A stretch of DNA of 64,000 bases, from contig CANUEZ040000108.1 of assembly GCA_948099385.1 (NCBI GenBank), forward strand, positions 1,436,001 to 1,500,000. Reading direction: 5' to 3'. Positions 31,251-42,600 of the stretch are shown in pieces. A program made the translations under genes and the position numbers. How positions within the stretch are numbered: the first letter of the stretch is position 1; each line of letters begins with the position of its first letter. A model generated the notes under the pieces. That model made no database searches and was not told the DNA's origin. It was given only the letters and a program-made list of their open reading frames with translations. Source of the DNA: Fasciola hepatica. Lineage: Eukaryota; Platyhelminthes; Trematoda; Plagiorchiida; Fasciolidae.

Positions 31251-31800
31251 TCAGTTCGTTCCAGTTCTTCCAACTATCAACCTCGCACTTCTATGCTTTT
31301 GTTTTGACCGCTACTTCGCATTGTCGTCGAGTGAAACCAAAATGAATAGAGGTATAGAATGAAAGAACCGAAAACAAAGCAGTATGCGAAAATCATGAAG
31401 AATAAGAGGATGAAGAGAGAAGAGACCGAATGCAGTCACACCACTGACCGCAAGAACTATTCATATCAAAACCGTGTGGTAGGCGGGTCTCGTTGACCCC
31501 AACCGGAAAGTCTGATATGTCCTATTTGGCCAAGTTCACTTGCCAAACTTTTCATGCCATTTTGCTGTCATGAAATGACTACCTCGAACTACCTTCCAGC
31601 CATTACCTAAATCGGAGAACGGTTTATGCGGAGGAGATCCATCGGCGGGCATGCTTAACACATGTCTCAACCATCGTAACCTGTTAAGTTTCAGTACCGT
31701 GTCAGCCACTGACCACTGTTTCCTAAACCCTACGTCTAACCTCAGCATTGCTGTCAGAGTATTTCCACCACATACTAGCGGTACTGATACGCCCGTTTCT
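31251..31800 (-). pseudogene. RTE-type LINE 3' end fragment
   Basis: Minus frame 31536-31748 reads LNRLRWLRHVLSMPADG, then DLGNGWKVVRGSHFMTAKWHEKF, the C-terminal signature of RTE ORF2. Upstream at 31745-31760 SNAEVRRRV fits the same protein. The stretch to the left matches the 3' untranslated end of the RTE copy at 45310-46190 (both contain the TCGTCGAGT and CACCACTGA.CGC words). It is truncated at its 5' side. Confidence 0.7.
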
Positions 31801-31827
31801 TTCAGTTTCCGTATTAATAGACGATAA

Positions 31828-32090
31828 TTAATGGGTTAAATGCTTCCTGAAAGTGCAGTTAGCAAACTTCGACTTGTTCACTCCACCCGGTTGTGATGCA
31901 CTGTCATCCAAGATGGATGTTACCAACAGAAGGCTTGTTAGTCTGTAATTGCTTGTACCACCTACCGATCCACCCTTGTAGACCGAGACAACATGGGCAA
32001 TATTCAGCTCCTTATGAAGTATAGGTGTTTCTAGCAGCTTGTTGAACAGCCAGCTCAAGGGGTCCACTGTTGTTTTTCATTGACCTACGG
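31828..32090 (-). pseudogene. LINE RT finger fragment
   Basis: The 79-residue frame reads PLSWLFNKLLETPILHKELNIAHVV, VYKGG and SNYRLTSLL, the finger segment of a CR1-type RT (the usual form is a KEW...VPVYKGG...NYRPVSLL pattern). It abuts the RTE fragment, so two elements are joined here. Nothing of the rest of its RT is present. Confidence 0.6.
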
Positions 32091-32119
32091 GTGACAAGAT
32101 GCGATCCATTTGATCCCTC

Positions 32120-32290
32120 GGCTTTGGTCGTCCGGCTCACACCTGACCTATTGGGACCTCATATGATTCCCCATTTCAAGTCACAGGTTCAGGCTGCCGG
32201 TTATCCCTAGTAGTGCAGTGAGTCTTTGAGACTGTTGGCTATACCCCTTTCACTGTACTCGTGCACCTGTATGTAATAAAGTAAAGCTTT
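32120..32290 (+). repeat. SINE-like repeat body, copy 2
   Basis: Similar by eye to the body of the repeat at 29080-29395, in opposite orientation (CACACCTGACCTATTGGGACCT, then GTTATCCCTAGTAGTGCAGTG). No tRNA-like head was seen. It ends in an AATAAAG-containing stretch near 32275. Confidence 0.45.
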
Positions 32291-32369
32291 ACTGGTAATC
32301 ATTGTCGTACTATCCTCCGAAACGTGGTCCAGATGGATAAAAAACGTCAGTGATTTCTATGGCAGTCTC

Positions 32370-32465
32370 GTGTTCACTTTACTTGGCTGCCTTCAACGTC
32401 CGCACAGTATGTCAGATAGGGCAACATTCTGCCGTCGCTAGAACTTTTGACACTTCAAGTCAGGT
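32370..32465 (+). pseudogene. RTE endonuclease N-terminal scrap
   Basis: Codes LAAFNVRTVCQIGQHSAVAR then FDT, the beginning of RTE endonuclease, nearly the same as the start of the copy at 42690 (LVAFNVRTVCQIGQHSALAR). It ends abruptly. Confidence 0.65.
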
Positions 32466-32789
32466 CAAGTATGTGCTTTATGCACTCGAGGTTGAATGTT
32501 CAGCTGATACACAGCTAATCCACTGCAAAAGTCAGCAGTCAGAAGACAGCAATGGGAAAAAAGAGAAAAACATGTTTACCTGAGCGAGTTAAGGAAGTTG
32601 GTGGTGATCGTATTTGGGTTGGCAAGAAAGCGAGCGAGGTAAGGAACCATAAAGGAGGTGTATACTGTAGTGCGAGCAAACAGATGTTTGTATTGCTATC
32701 GAGTAGCAGATGTAGATATGCAGTTACTAGGATTGGGATGAAGGGGTGTGTGCAGTCTTCTAAGATCTTACGAGAAAAAGTCAGACATG

Positions 32790-35150
32790 CTTTGTGATGC
32801 TGAGTTGCGATAAATTGGATGAGCAGGTCGTAATTGATGCCACTATATCAAGAGACGAGAATGCTAAAATCTTTCGCAAGCAGTCCGGGGAATATGACGA
32901 GGAAGCATAGAGCCAGGGCGGAAGGATGCGAGAAAATGCAAACCGTCTAATTAGATGAAATGGAGTAGAAAACGACCTGAGTCGTATCAAATAAAAGGTG
33001 TGTCGCCGAACTTTGGGGAACATGGCTGCTACGTAATCTGTGCAGGTAAGGTCACGACTGATGGTAACACCAAGGTAATTTACGAACGATACTCTTGTAG
33101 TGGTTCTCCATTGATGATTATGTCTGGGTTTGATACCAGCAGGTGTGAGTATTTATGGGTTTTACGGAGACAGAACAGAATCTCAGAGCACTTTGCAGGA
33201 TTCATCCCTAGATTTTGGTCTGAAGACCAGTTGACGAGCTCCGTTACTCCCTTCGTTGTAGAACGGAAAAGGTGGAGCTGTTAGAGTTGGGCATTCCAAA
33301 ACCACATCATCGGCGTATTTAATAAGGAGACAGTCGTCGTAAAGGGGCATGGATGATGTGTGAGCAGAAAACGAAAACGATGATAGAATGACACCTTGGA
33401 AAACGCCTTGTGAAAGAAGTTCAGCCAAAAATCGTGCGAATTGTTGTCAATTGGAACAGTATTTGGACAGAAGAATAATGCCGGAGGTATTGACGCCCGA
33501 GTCAGCGGGTAAATGGAGTAATTTTGATTTGTCAGCACAATTAAATGGGTCACTATAATCAAAGAAATAGACCCTAACTGCTTGGTTTTTGCGATCAACA
33601 GCCAATTAAACAGAGTGGGTGAGAGAAGCCAGGGCATCGAGGGTAGATCGTGATTGGTGATATGCAAGTAGCTTAGAGCCCAGCACGTTGATCTGGGCAG
33701 ACAGTCTCTTGAGCATAACCCCTTCAAACACCTTAGGAGCAGCCGATGCCAAGCTATTGGGCGTAGTTTCGGAGTACTCTTTTTGTTGTTGGGGTGATGA
33801 AAGCCACTTCCCAGCAATCGGGAATAACATTACGGTTTAAGTATAGGTTAAATGGACCAGAAAATAGGGGAATAATGTACTTGCGCGTTTCTTCAACAGG
33901 ATCGGTTGTAAACAGTCTGGGCCACTTGTCTTATTTGCATGGAGTTGAATGAGCTCCTTGTGTACGTCCAGTGAGATAATGCTTTGCGTGGTAAGGTTCT
34001 GGTGAAAGTCAGCATCGTGGTTTGAGCTGACTGATAGCTATGAGGTAGCAGTGAAGTGACGATTGAGTTCATCAACGCCTGCTAAAGGGGTCCGTTTACG
34101 AGGATTAGCACCGCTTAGGTGCATGATCGTCTTCCATGTCTCCTTGCAGTTGCTGCTGGCGGTTAGCGATTGGACGTACAAAGCGTTCTTTCTGTGAAGC
34201 TCACTTTTGATGGATTTTGATGGAGTTCTCACTGAACCACGGTCCCTGGCTCTAAAGACGCGCTCCTGCATACGACGCATTCGTTTCAAATGAGGGGAAG
34301 AGTAACGGTCGGGTCGGATGTAGTGTTTCCATCTAGCAGCAAATATTGAGGCAGAAGTTAAGCTGCTCTTTTAAATGTTCACAAAGCAACGAGGACTCGG
34401 AGTGAGAAAGTAAGCTCAGGTCGGGATTGTCAGCCATATCTCTGAGTTGCGCGAGGTTTTCTGGGTGACACTGTCGACCGTATATTATGCGGTCACGGGT
34501 TTGAGTGAAACGTGTGTCTTCTCTTAGAGTAAGTCATTGGGGGGACATTTAAAATTGCATAATTAGGATTGCTAATTGGAGGACGACATGCAGTGTAAAA
34601 CAATTCAGGATTATTAACAAAACGAAGGTCTAGCGTGGCGTCTAGTCTGGTGGGGAAGGTGAAAATATTCGTCAGGCCAAGGGATATAAGGAATCTCACA
34701 TTGAACCCGTTAAAATCGTCGCAGACAACACAAGGAAGGATCAACAAAGTTCAGTAGATCTCTAATGCCAATATCAGAAAGTTCATCAAGCTTAGAGAGA
34801 GGACATGTTGGGGGAATGTACATTTTTACAAGAGTTGTAAACGTGTGCTGACTTAGGTGTTTAGGTTTTCACTCAAGCACAGAGGCACTAATGTGTGATG
34901 TGTAATACGTACAAATGCTTTTCGTCCGATTACACCATCGTTCAACTATAAAAGTAATGACGCCTCCACGTTTGCGGTACGGTGCCGAGCGGTCAACGCG
35001 GAAAGAGTCAAAACCATCTAGTGTGATTATTTCATCATCAGCATCAGTGTGGCGCCAGGTTTCTTACAAAAAGTGACACCCAGTTGACTATAATCCCGTT
35101 GATGGACAAAGTCATTCAATTCGGTCAATTTACCAAGCAGTGATCGAACG
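32790..35150 (-). mobile_element. Jockey-superfamily LINE, inactive
   Basis: Minus strand, in order: endonuclease remains (34493-34747: VCDDFNGFNVRF and FPTRLDATLDLRFVNNPE); linker (34038-34289); fingers with NKTSGPDCLQP near 33900; RT pieces (33606-33830 with AAPKVFEGVMLKRL; VYFFDYSDPFNCADK near 33550; KYADDVVL at about 33300); and C-terminal part (32781-33023 and neighbours, NGEPLQEYRS). KYADD in place of the CR1 FADD/YADD pattern and the overall sequence set it apart from the CR1 families here. Clade not assigned. It is broken by many frameshifts. Confidence 0.7.
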
Positions 35151-35159
35151 TTGGAGCTT

Positions 35160-35880
35160 ATGATAATTGATAAGCACATGCTTGATAAGGCTTACTTCCT
35201 TAGTCTACGTTTCCATCAAGATAGATGCACGCTGTCTCCGAAACGCGCATACAAGGCCCCACTTCTATGATCATGCTTCGCCACTTCCCCAGACACAACC
35301 TCAGTCTCTTGCTTTACTCTTTGTGTGTCGAGTGATCCGGTTTCTGATGCTCGTTGTCAGGCCGCTTTTGGGATTGCTTTGAACACGAGAGCTGAGCGTG
35401 CACTACTAGCCTGGATTACAGTCAGCAGTCGTTTGTGTGCAGTTCGGTTGAACGGTTCTATGCATGTCAACAGCAACAAACTGAAGTATCGGTGCTTATT
35501 CGTCGTGTCTGTGTATGCGCTCACTGGTTGCAGTTCCTCTGACGCCAAGGAGAAATTCTATCAGGATTTGTCTCAGCTGCTTCTGAGCGTGCGTTCGACA
35601 GATGTAGTGGTCGTTGCTGGAGATTTCAACGCTCAAATTGACCGTTTGGGAGATTCCGAAGGACACATCATAGGCCCATTTGCTATCCCAACCGATCGTA
35701 CCAACAACGGTGATCGTCTCGTTCAGCTATGCTCCGACCACAGATTGTTTCTGATGAGTATGAACTTCTGCCATAAGAAGCAGCATAGACTGACATGGCG
35801 TCTTCCTACGTCTTCACAACGTTGCACTCAGATTGATGATATTGCGATTGGTCACCGATGGCATGCACCATTTATAATGC
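35160..35880 (+). pseudogene. RTE endonuclease, copy 1
   Basis: The frame reads VSDARCQAAFGIALNTRAERA, SSRLCAVRLNGS, FVVSVYALTGCSS, VVVVAGDFNAQIDRLG, CSDHRLFLMSMNF and TQIDDIAIGHRW. This is the RTE endonuclease middle, with GDFNAQ holding catalytic Asp/Asn; the SDH end box is missing because the sequence breaks at about 35870. It is about as close as a sister copy to 42798-43199 (a handful of residue differences). Confidence 0.8.
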
Positions 35881-36189
35881 GCGTCTTGTTATGAGCCGTG
35901 CTTCATTTACTCGCCTCCAGCCGAGATCGACTAATGTGCGTCTGGGAGGCGCAGAGATTCCACAGGAATCCAGGGTCACGCGACACGATGGAACACGCCA
36001 CAACTCACTAGACCAGCGGAATGCAATGCATTTTTGATATCCGACCAGTACTGGTTGATGTCTGGGGGGATTATATGTAACACTCCAGCCAGCCTGCTTT
36101 TGAAGACGGGTAGGCGAGATGGATCTGAAAGCATACCTCCATCTATCCGCCTTTGTAACGTACGTTTGGAGCGTCGATCGATGTACATG

Positions 36190-37100
36190 GATAGCTTGAT
36201 GGGATTTGGTGCGTGGTTGAAGTTGAGAGGACCACTCCAGTACGAGACAATGACGATAGATTGCTTGAGTACGACAATTTATCAGACTAATTCTCAACAG
36301 AGGACAAGTCTCTCCGGCTGGTACAATTCAACACTGATCCTAACTCTCCAGGCGCCGAAGATCGTTGGATTCACTGGCATCGAACGTATAATACTTTTAC
36401 CTTCATCACAGAAGCTCTGAACCCGAAGAACTGGATACTCTGCTAAACGATGTTGACTCACTCATTTACGAAAACAGCAGAATGTTCTACATTCGAAATA
36501 GACGTTCACATTCTCCAGCGACGCAACATCAAACGGACAGCGAGATATTCGTTCATATTCTGTCCACAACAGTGCAGCAAGACCAGCCAAAGTTTTGGTC
36601 AGCCCCCAAAACCACTGACGGATCTAGTCGAAGATTAGCGTTGTAAACCAGTCTCCACCGATGATTATGATGACGAAATAGTTCGAGATGCATTATGAGG
36701 AATGTAGTCCGACTACATTCGTCAAAGGCCTTCTCGAAGATCAAACCCTCGACCTGCGAACAGCTTTTTAATTAACCAAACCGAGCGATACTGCATAGAA
36801 ATAGGCACTGCCTAAGAAAATACTGTTACATGTACACCTTGTTTTATTACTCACACCTGGAAAAGTGGCACAACCGTCCAGCGGCAAAAAGACCGAGGAT
36901 CCCGTTTCAGCCACTTGCAGCACTACTCGCATTTTCTGTAATTCCGGTTGCTACCCTCAAAAGAAATATACCACCCGGGATGCCGTACCCAAGGCCCGTG
37001 GCAAAAGGGGACACCATCAAAAGAAATGCGGAAAGCTAACGATTTACGTTAGTCACAGAAGATATACTGTTTTCGCCGCTCCTTTCGCCTGCCGAAAGTA
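36190..37100 (+). pseudogene. Gypsy-type gag and zinc knuckle, CsRn1-like, decayed
   Basis: Conceptual plus-strand reading in changing frames gives a gag pattern: a TQFNTDPNSPGAEDRWIHW-like start, STFEIDVHILQR, then DYIRQRP, the leucine/serine-rich end of capsid, and at 36900-37040 RDAVPKARGKRGHHQKKCGK. The last resembles the CHCC knuckle of trematode CsRn1-type gypsy elements with two cysteines lost. The block 36218-36818 is repeated inverted at 39836-40440. Protease and RT are not found. Confidence 0.5.
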
Positions 37101-37109
37101 GTAACTGAG

Positions 37110-38394
37110 GTAAACGTAAAAGGGATCTCCTTAGAAGCTCTTAGATTTCTTCAGTTTTGGTAGTTATGTTGCCCAGCAGGTCGTTTAGAAACCAATTTAC
37201 GATGGTGTATACTGCATCACCAAATATAATTCAAGGGAACCGATGTTTTTATGGAATGCAGAGGTACGAACACGGCAAACTGATCGTGCCGGAGTTCCAC
37301 TTGAGCACGACTTTCCGCAACAACAACAAAAGTTGGAATCTTTTTGAGGGTAGCAAACTCACCTGCTCCATCCATGAGCATTCCGTGAATCAAACGGAAC
37401 CGTAATCTCTATATAAACACTTGACATATGATTGTCGGGCCATAACCACAAAATCCTGACGTCACTGAGCGCAAAGCGAATCGCTTATTTAATCTGAGAT
37501 TCAAAAGTTGCTGAACCAGCAAGGTTCCCCTGAGGGGCGCGGGTTCTGTTGACCCCCAATGAGTGCCACAAGAAACACAGGGTCAACGACTACAGCTAGA
37601 CCGTAAACCAATACATTTATTTAGATGCCTACCATTTGTCACGAATATTTCAGCTAATCGGGAAGACTGCACGGTCCAAGTTGTTTAGTACACTAAACTC
37701 AAAGAGCACTTACCACCATATTTTTCACTGGAAAAGGAGACTTACGCCACAGCTGAAGCATTGAAAAAGCGACGATACTGTTAGCTTGGTAATCATTTTC
37801 AGTTCGGGACCGGCCAGTGGTCTGTGGCGTTTCTGTAGAAGATTCAATCACCTGACAGATCGATGGGTAGAGGACTGACGAAGTAGTATTCTGGTCCGCG
37901 AGGTTGGGGCTCGATTCGAGCAGCAAATCAGTCGGAAAACTAGTGGAAGAATATTTGATCCAAGCAAATGGGCTTCCGCTCAGACACCCCGCTACCTTGC
38001 CGACAGGTTCCTATTAGAAGTAGAGGCTTTGCTTGAGAACCCTAATCGTTCTCCCGCTTCACTACTGGACACCTTACCAGTACCCGTCCAACATCTCCCA
38101 TGAACTGCACGAATAGAAAAAATTCCATACTGCATTGGTCGTCGTGAAGGACAGTCAGGACCGCGCTGCCCACTGAACCAAGTGGGGTGGGTAGTAATAA
38201 GTGGGCCACTGCTCAGAGTTCTCTCTTTTATTCAACTTTTGTCTTCTGTTCCAAACCACCTCTTTGCTCCCTGTATCCACTTATAATGCTCCCACTAATA
38301 ACACGCCTGATACTCGTAGCGTTTCACTGTAAAACAGCGTCGTAAATAATCTTATAGTCTCTATTTTTTAACTCACATTTTCTCAAACCTCGTT
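37110..38394. other. Intron 5, middle: nothing recognised
   Basis: No motif. The first 300 bp may still belong to the gypsy remnant. A minus frame of 75 residues at 37699-37926 matches nothing known to me. Confidence 0.4.
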
Positions 38395-39590
38395 AGGCTC
38401 TGGATCTCCGCTCCTTCGAGGTGCGTACCCTCATGCAGACCAGTCAGCAAGCCTACCTAGCGCCCACAATAGATTCTCTGGCGACTGATGTTTGCTGCAT
38501 CAGTGAAACGCATATCCAGGATTCGAGCGGTGTGATTCAGCTAACTGCTCCTGGGATCACATCAGGGTATTTTCTGCGTACTTCAGGAAACTAAGTAACT
38601 AGAGCTGCAGGTCAGCGTGTAGGAATAGTCCTGATTGACAAGGCTGAAATTGCCCTTTGAGACTGGATATCGGTTAATAGTCGTTTGTGTGCTGTCAGAC
38701 TCCAGGGGTCAACTGGTGTTCAAAGGGATAATCGCACTAAGTGCGCTTCGTTTTTGATCTCGACATACGCTCCAACAGACTGCAGCTCTAACACGCACAA
38801 AAATGATTTCTATGAAGAGCTCACCAATCTGGTTCGCAGGTGCAAAGGCTCTGAAACTGCAGTGCTAGCTGCTGCACAATTGGCAAACTTAATGCGTCGG
38901 AAGCTTGTTTAGGTGGGTGTTTTACTTTACCCGTTCAGCGTACACATAACGAGGATAGACTTCTCCAGTTTTGTGTAGACTCGATTATTCCTGTCTAGTA
39001 CAAATTTCCGACACAGATCGCGTTGCCCAGCTACGTGGCGCTCTAACTCTTCAAGTGATGTAAGCCAGATCGATCATATCACAAAAAGCTACCGGTGGCG
39101 GAGTTCTATTCAGAACTGTGGATCCTACTGGTCCCTGTACGTAAAGTCGGACCATGCATTAGTTTCAGAGCCACTATCGCTCTAGTTTCATGGTCGTCGA
39201 CGCAAACCACAAACCCGGTTATCCCTACAAAGTTTGTCTGATCCAGAAGTTCGCATCAGTTACGGAGAGAGATTATCACATGAACTAGGATCTACGACGA
39301 ACGGCAATACAGACGAGCGATGGACCCATATCAGATGGATGATGCACAAGGCAACAGGTTTCGTTTGCGGTTCTAGATCCAATGTCCACCAAAAACACTG
39401 AATTTCTCAAGAGTCGTTCAGCTTGACTGAGCATATTCGTCAGCTCTCGAACTGTGGGGAAATGAATAAGAGAGGAAGACATCTAGAAAGGCAAGTTAAA
39501 AAAGACTCTAAAAGGAAACGTGAAAACTGATGGGTCAAGGTAGCCGAAGAAATGAAAGTAGCAGCTGCTTCAAGTAACAGTCAAACACTG
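38395..39590 (+). pseudogene. RTE endonuclease and linker, copy 2 (second subfamily)
   Basis: Reads RTLMQTSQQAYLAPTIDSL, VCCISETHIQDSSGV (catalytic Glu in SETHIQD), LCAVRLQGSTGV, STYAPTDCSSNTHK, RTRLFLSSTNF-like, QIDHITKSYRW and KSDHALV (SDH box). The linker to RT follows up to the TA-repeat. The GDFNAQ part is deleted between about 38867 and 38930. The sequence differs from copies 1 and 3, so at least two RTE subfamilies are present. Confidence 0.7.
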
Positions 39591-39835
<245 letters not shown>

Positions 39836-40440
39836 GGCAGTGCCTACTTCTATGCAGTATCGCTCGGTTTGGTTAATTAAAAAGCTGTTCGCAGGTCGAG
39901 GGTTTGATCTTCGAGAAGGCCTTTGACGAATGTAGTCGGACTACATTCCTCATAATGCATCTCGAACTATTTCGTCATCATAATCATCGATGGAGACTGG
40001 TTTACAACGCTAATCTTCGACTAGATCCGTCAGTGGTTTTGTGGGCTGACCAAAACTTTGGCTGGTCTTGCTGCACTGTTGTGGACAGAATATGAACGAA
40101 TATCTCGCTGTCCGTTTGATGTTGCGTCGCTGGAGAATGTGAACGTCTATTTCGAATGTAGAACATTCTGCTGTTTTCGTAAACGAGTGAGTCAACATCG
40201 TTTAGCAGGGTATCCAGTTCTTCGGGTTCAGAGCTTCTGTGATGAAGGTAAAAGTATTATACGTTCGATGCCAGTGAATCCAACGATCTTCGGCGCCTGG
40301 AGAGTTAGGATCAGTGTTGAATTGTACCAGCCGGAGAGACTTGTCCTCTGTTGAGAATTAGTCTGATAAATTGTCGTATTGAAGCAATCGATCGTCATCG
40401 TCTTGTAGGCTTCAATCTACTGGTCAATTCAACATGCGGC
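39836..40440 (-). pseudogene. Gypsy-type gag copy, inverted partner of 36218-36818
   Basis: Inverted and almost the same as the gag block at 36218-36818: the 63-residue frame MIFEKAFDECSRTTF... appears on both with one residue changed (Gly/Trp). That frame is a shadow on the wrong strand, and the gag reading is on the minus strand here. It lies between the Penelope tail and intron sequence. Confidence 0.55.
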
Positions 40441-40812
40441 TAAGATGAAAAATCTAACCAGGGGTTGATAATAATGGAAGCAGAAGTTTTCAGTACCACA
40501 GGCGACAACGTGGAAAGGATTCAAACCCTATGACACCCTTCCCCAAGCTCATGCACAAACATAGTAAAATAAATTCAGCCTTTTTCTACCACAAGTAAAA
40601 CATGAGCAGTGTTTTATCTCAGTTTATTTGGCTTGTTAACTGTCCCTTAAGTTAGTATCTGCATGCTTGTAGGTTGTTGGGCTCTAACCCCGAATCATTC
40701 TTATGATCACGAATGCTTGTTTTCTGTGTGTTATGATGTTATTCGTTTGCTTTATGTCACTGAAGTGTTCTATTATTTCCTCGTATTGTCTATTTCCTTT
40801 TGCTTTTTACAG
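40441..40812. other. Intron 5, right end: nothing recognised
   Basis: Ordinary AT-rich intron ending in a polypyrimidine tract and TTTTTACAG before exon 6. Confidence 0.5.
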
Positions 40813-41218
40813 GTCTTTTCTTGCCGTGCCCAAATCTACCTGGTCTGAGTTCATACCAGCTGCTCGATCTGTGGTTCGTCTGTTTCGTTCTGAAAAGGTA
40901 AAGACAGAAGACGGAATGACGGACGCTGTCGAGGACGCCGATGGTAGTCTGACGCTGAAGAAGGTTGATTCCACCGATGCGACTTCAGTCAAACCAATGC
41001 TGCGCGTCTTATGCTGTGCTCTGGCACAGCTTTGCGGTAAAGATGGGCTTGTTGAGTCACGGTCATTACTCAATTCGCGTCCAGGAATGACTACATATCG
41101 TTTGGATTTAGCTCATGCTGCAGATCGCAAAGGAGCAGCCTATAATGCTTTGCGTCAGCAAGTCCCAGAAACTATTCTGGAACAGTTGAAGAGCCTGAGC
41201 TTCATCAAAGGTCGTCAG
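40813..41218 (+). CDS. DDX21: Helicase exon 6 (GUCT domain)
   Basis: Acceptor TTTTTACAG. Reads SFLAVPKSTWSEFIPAA onward and then the GUCT domain (about residues 470-560): LLNSRPGMTTYRLDL, the acidic insert before it, and SLSFIKGRQ continuing into exon 7. GUCT is an RNA-binding fold restricted to the Gu/RNA helicase II group, which fixes the family assignment. A TA/GT-rich stretch before the exon is noncoding. The donor is GTGGGC, phase 0. Confidence 0.88.
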
Positions 41219-42600
41219 GTGGGCATTGTTAACCCAACATGTATAGAACGTCCACTAGTAGACTAGTCCTTGAACTCTTGACTATATACTCACTGGGATT
41301 TGATATTTCTATAGCCACATTCGGTCACCGAGATTTTTTAATTACGTGATCAACATGAGTTACAGTAGAAGAGATGAGTCCCATAGTCTAACGACCTACA
41401 GTACAATGGGATATAAGTATTGGGACAGTCACGTAAAAATCAGTTTGTTGATTCTGTTTGAAAGTGTGTAGATCACAAGAAAGGTGATATACAAAGAGGG
41501 ATAGGGTGTTCCACAATTTCGCAGCTTATGGAAAAAACGAAGTTTAAAACAACAGCGGGGTAAATCAGAAATGTCATTTTATGTGGGTCGCTTGTTGCCT
41601 GCGCACGGAAGAAACGATTGAAAACAAATTGAACTAGGACCACAGAAGGAAATTCCTAAGAACAAAACCCATGGTAATACCAGTAAAAAAGAGAAGGAAG
41701 TAACTGTTCGGCGATGGTCTACCGACTGCCAAGCAGGGTGGGATTGCCGACAAAGCTCATGGCTTTGCGGTGAACACGATCGCGGAGGATTACTAGAGAA
41801 AACGAGGTCCTGCACCAAACGTGACTGCGGTTGTGCGACCTCAGAGTCACTGAAATGAGTTTCAAAAACTCCCTTTGGGAACGGACGTACTCGTTAACCC
41901 CCTTAATCTCACCAAAGTTCGTTCAAAGCAAACTGATGATAAAAAATTTGCGGTGCGATTCGCATATTTTCGTGTTTGCAACATTTAGCCGCCTTTGTTA
42001 TTCGTGAAATGCTGACTTTCGATCGGCTGAAGGTTGAAGCCGCTAATTTTTCCCCGTCGTTGTTTACAGAGGCGCATGCGAATTTCTTTAATCAAATCTC
42101 CCACGTTGAATAGTTATTGATTTCGCCGTTGTATTTGTTGCAGTGCAGTTAACATCATTATCCTATTCGGATATATTCGTCTCTTTGCAAACCGAATCTT
42201 GTTATTACACCATTTTTGCGTGAATAATGAAAAAAATATGCTGTCATTCACAGGAAGAATAGGAAATAATTTTATCACAAGAACAAGTGTTCGACAAGCT
42301 CACACAATGTCATCCCTCTTCTCTTTAAAAAAGTAGCAAATTTTTTCTGTTTTCTATAAATATTTCTTCAGCGAACGGATAACGAAGTGGATATTTAACG
42401 AGCTGGGCTCATGCGTGCAAGTTCATCCACGAATGCTTCAGTCACGTTTCCGTGCTGGTTTAACGCCCCACGTACTTGTGGGTCGGACTTTTAAGTCAAA
42501 AACTCCGGTTAAGGTTCCCAAAGAAAAACCCCTTCTACGGTGTAGGCAGATGCCAAACATAATTTGCCAAGAAACCCCTAGAATCTTTTCTGTAAAAGGC
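41219..42600. other. Intron 6, left part: nothing recognised
   Basis: No domain was seen in either strand. The short frames, such as 41579-41818 minus, lack motifs. Confidence 0.45.

Noticed and set aside
36553..36744. Conserved 63-residue protein present twice (also 39904-40095)
   Set aside because: Its conservation is explained by the inverted DNA repeat; the gag reading lies on the other strand.
41579..41818. 79-residue cysteine-containing frame in intron 6
   Set aside because: No zinc-finger spacing and no similarity to known elements.
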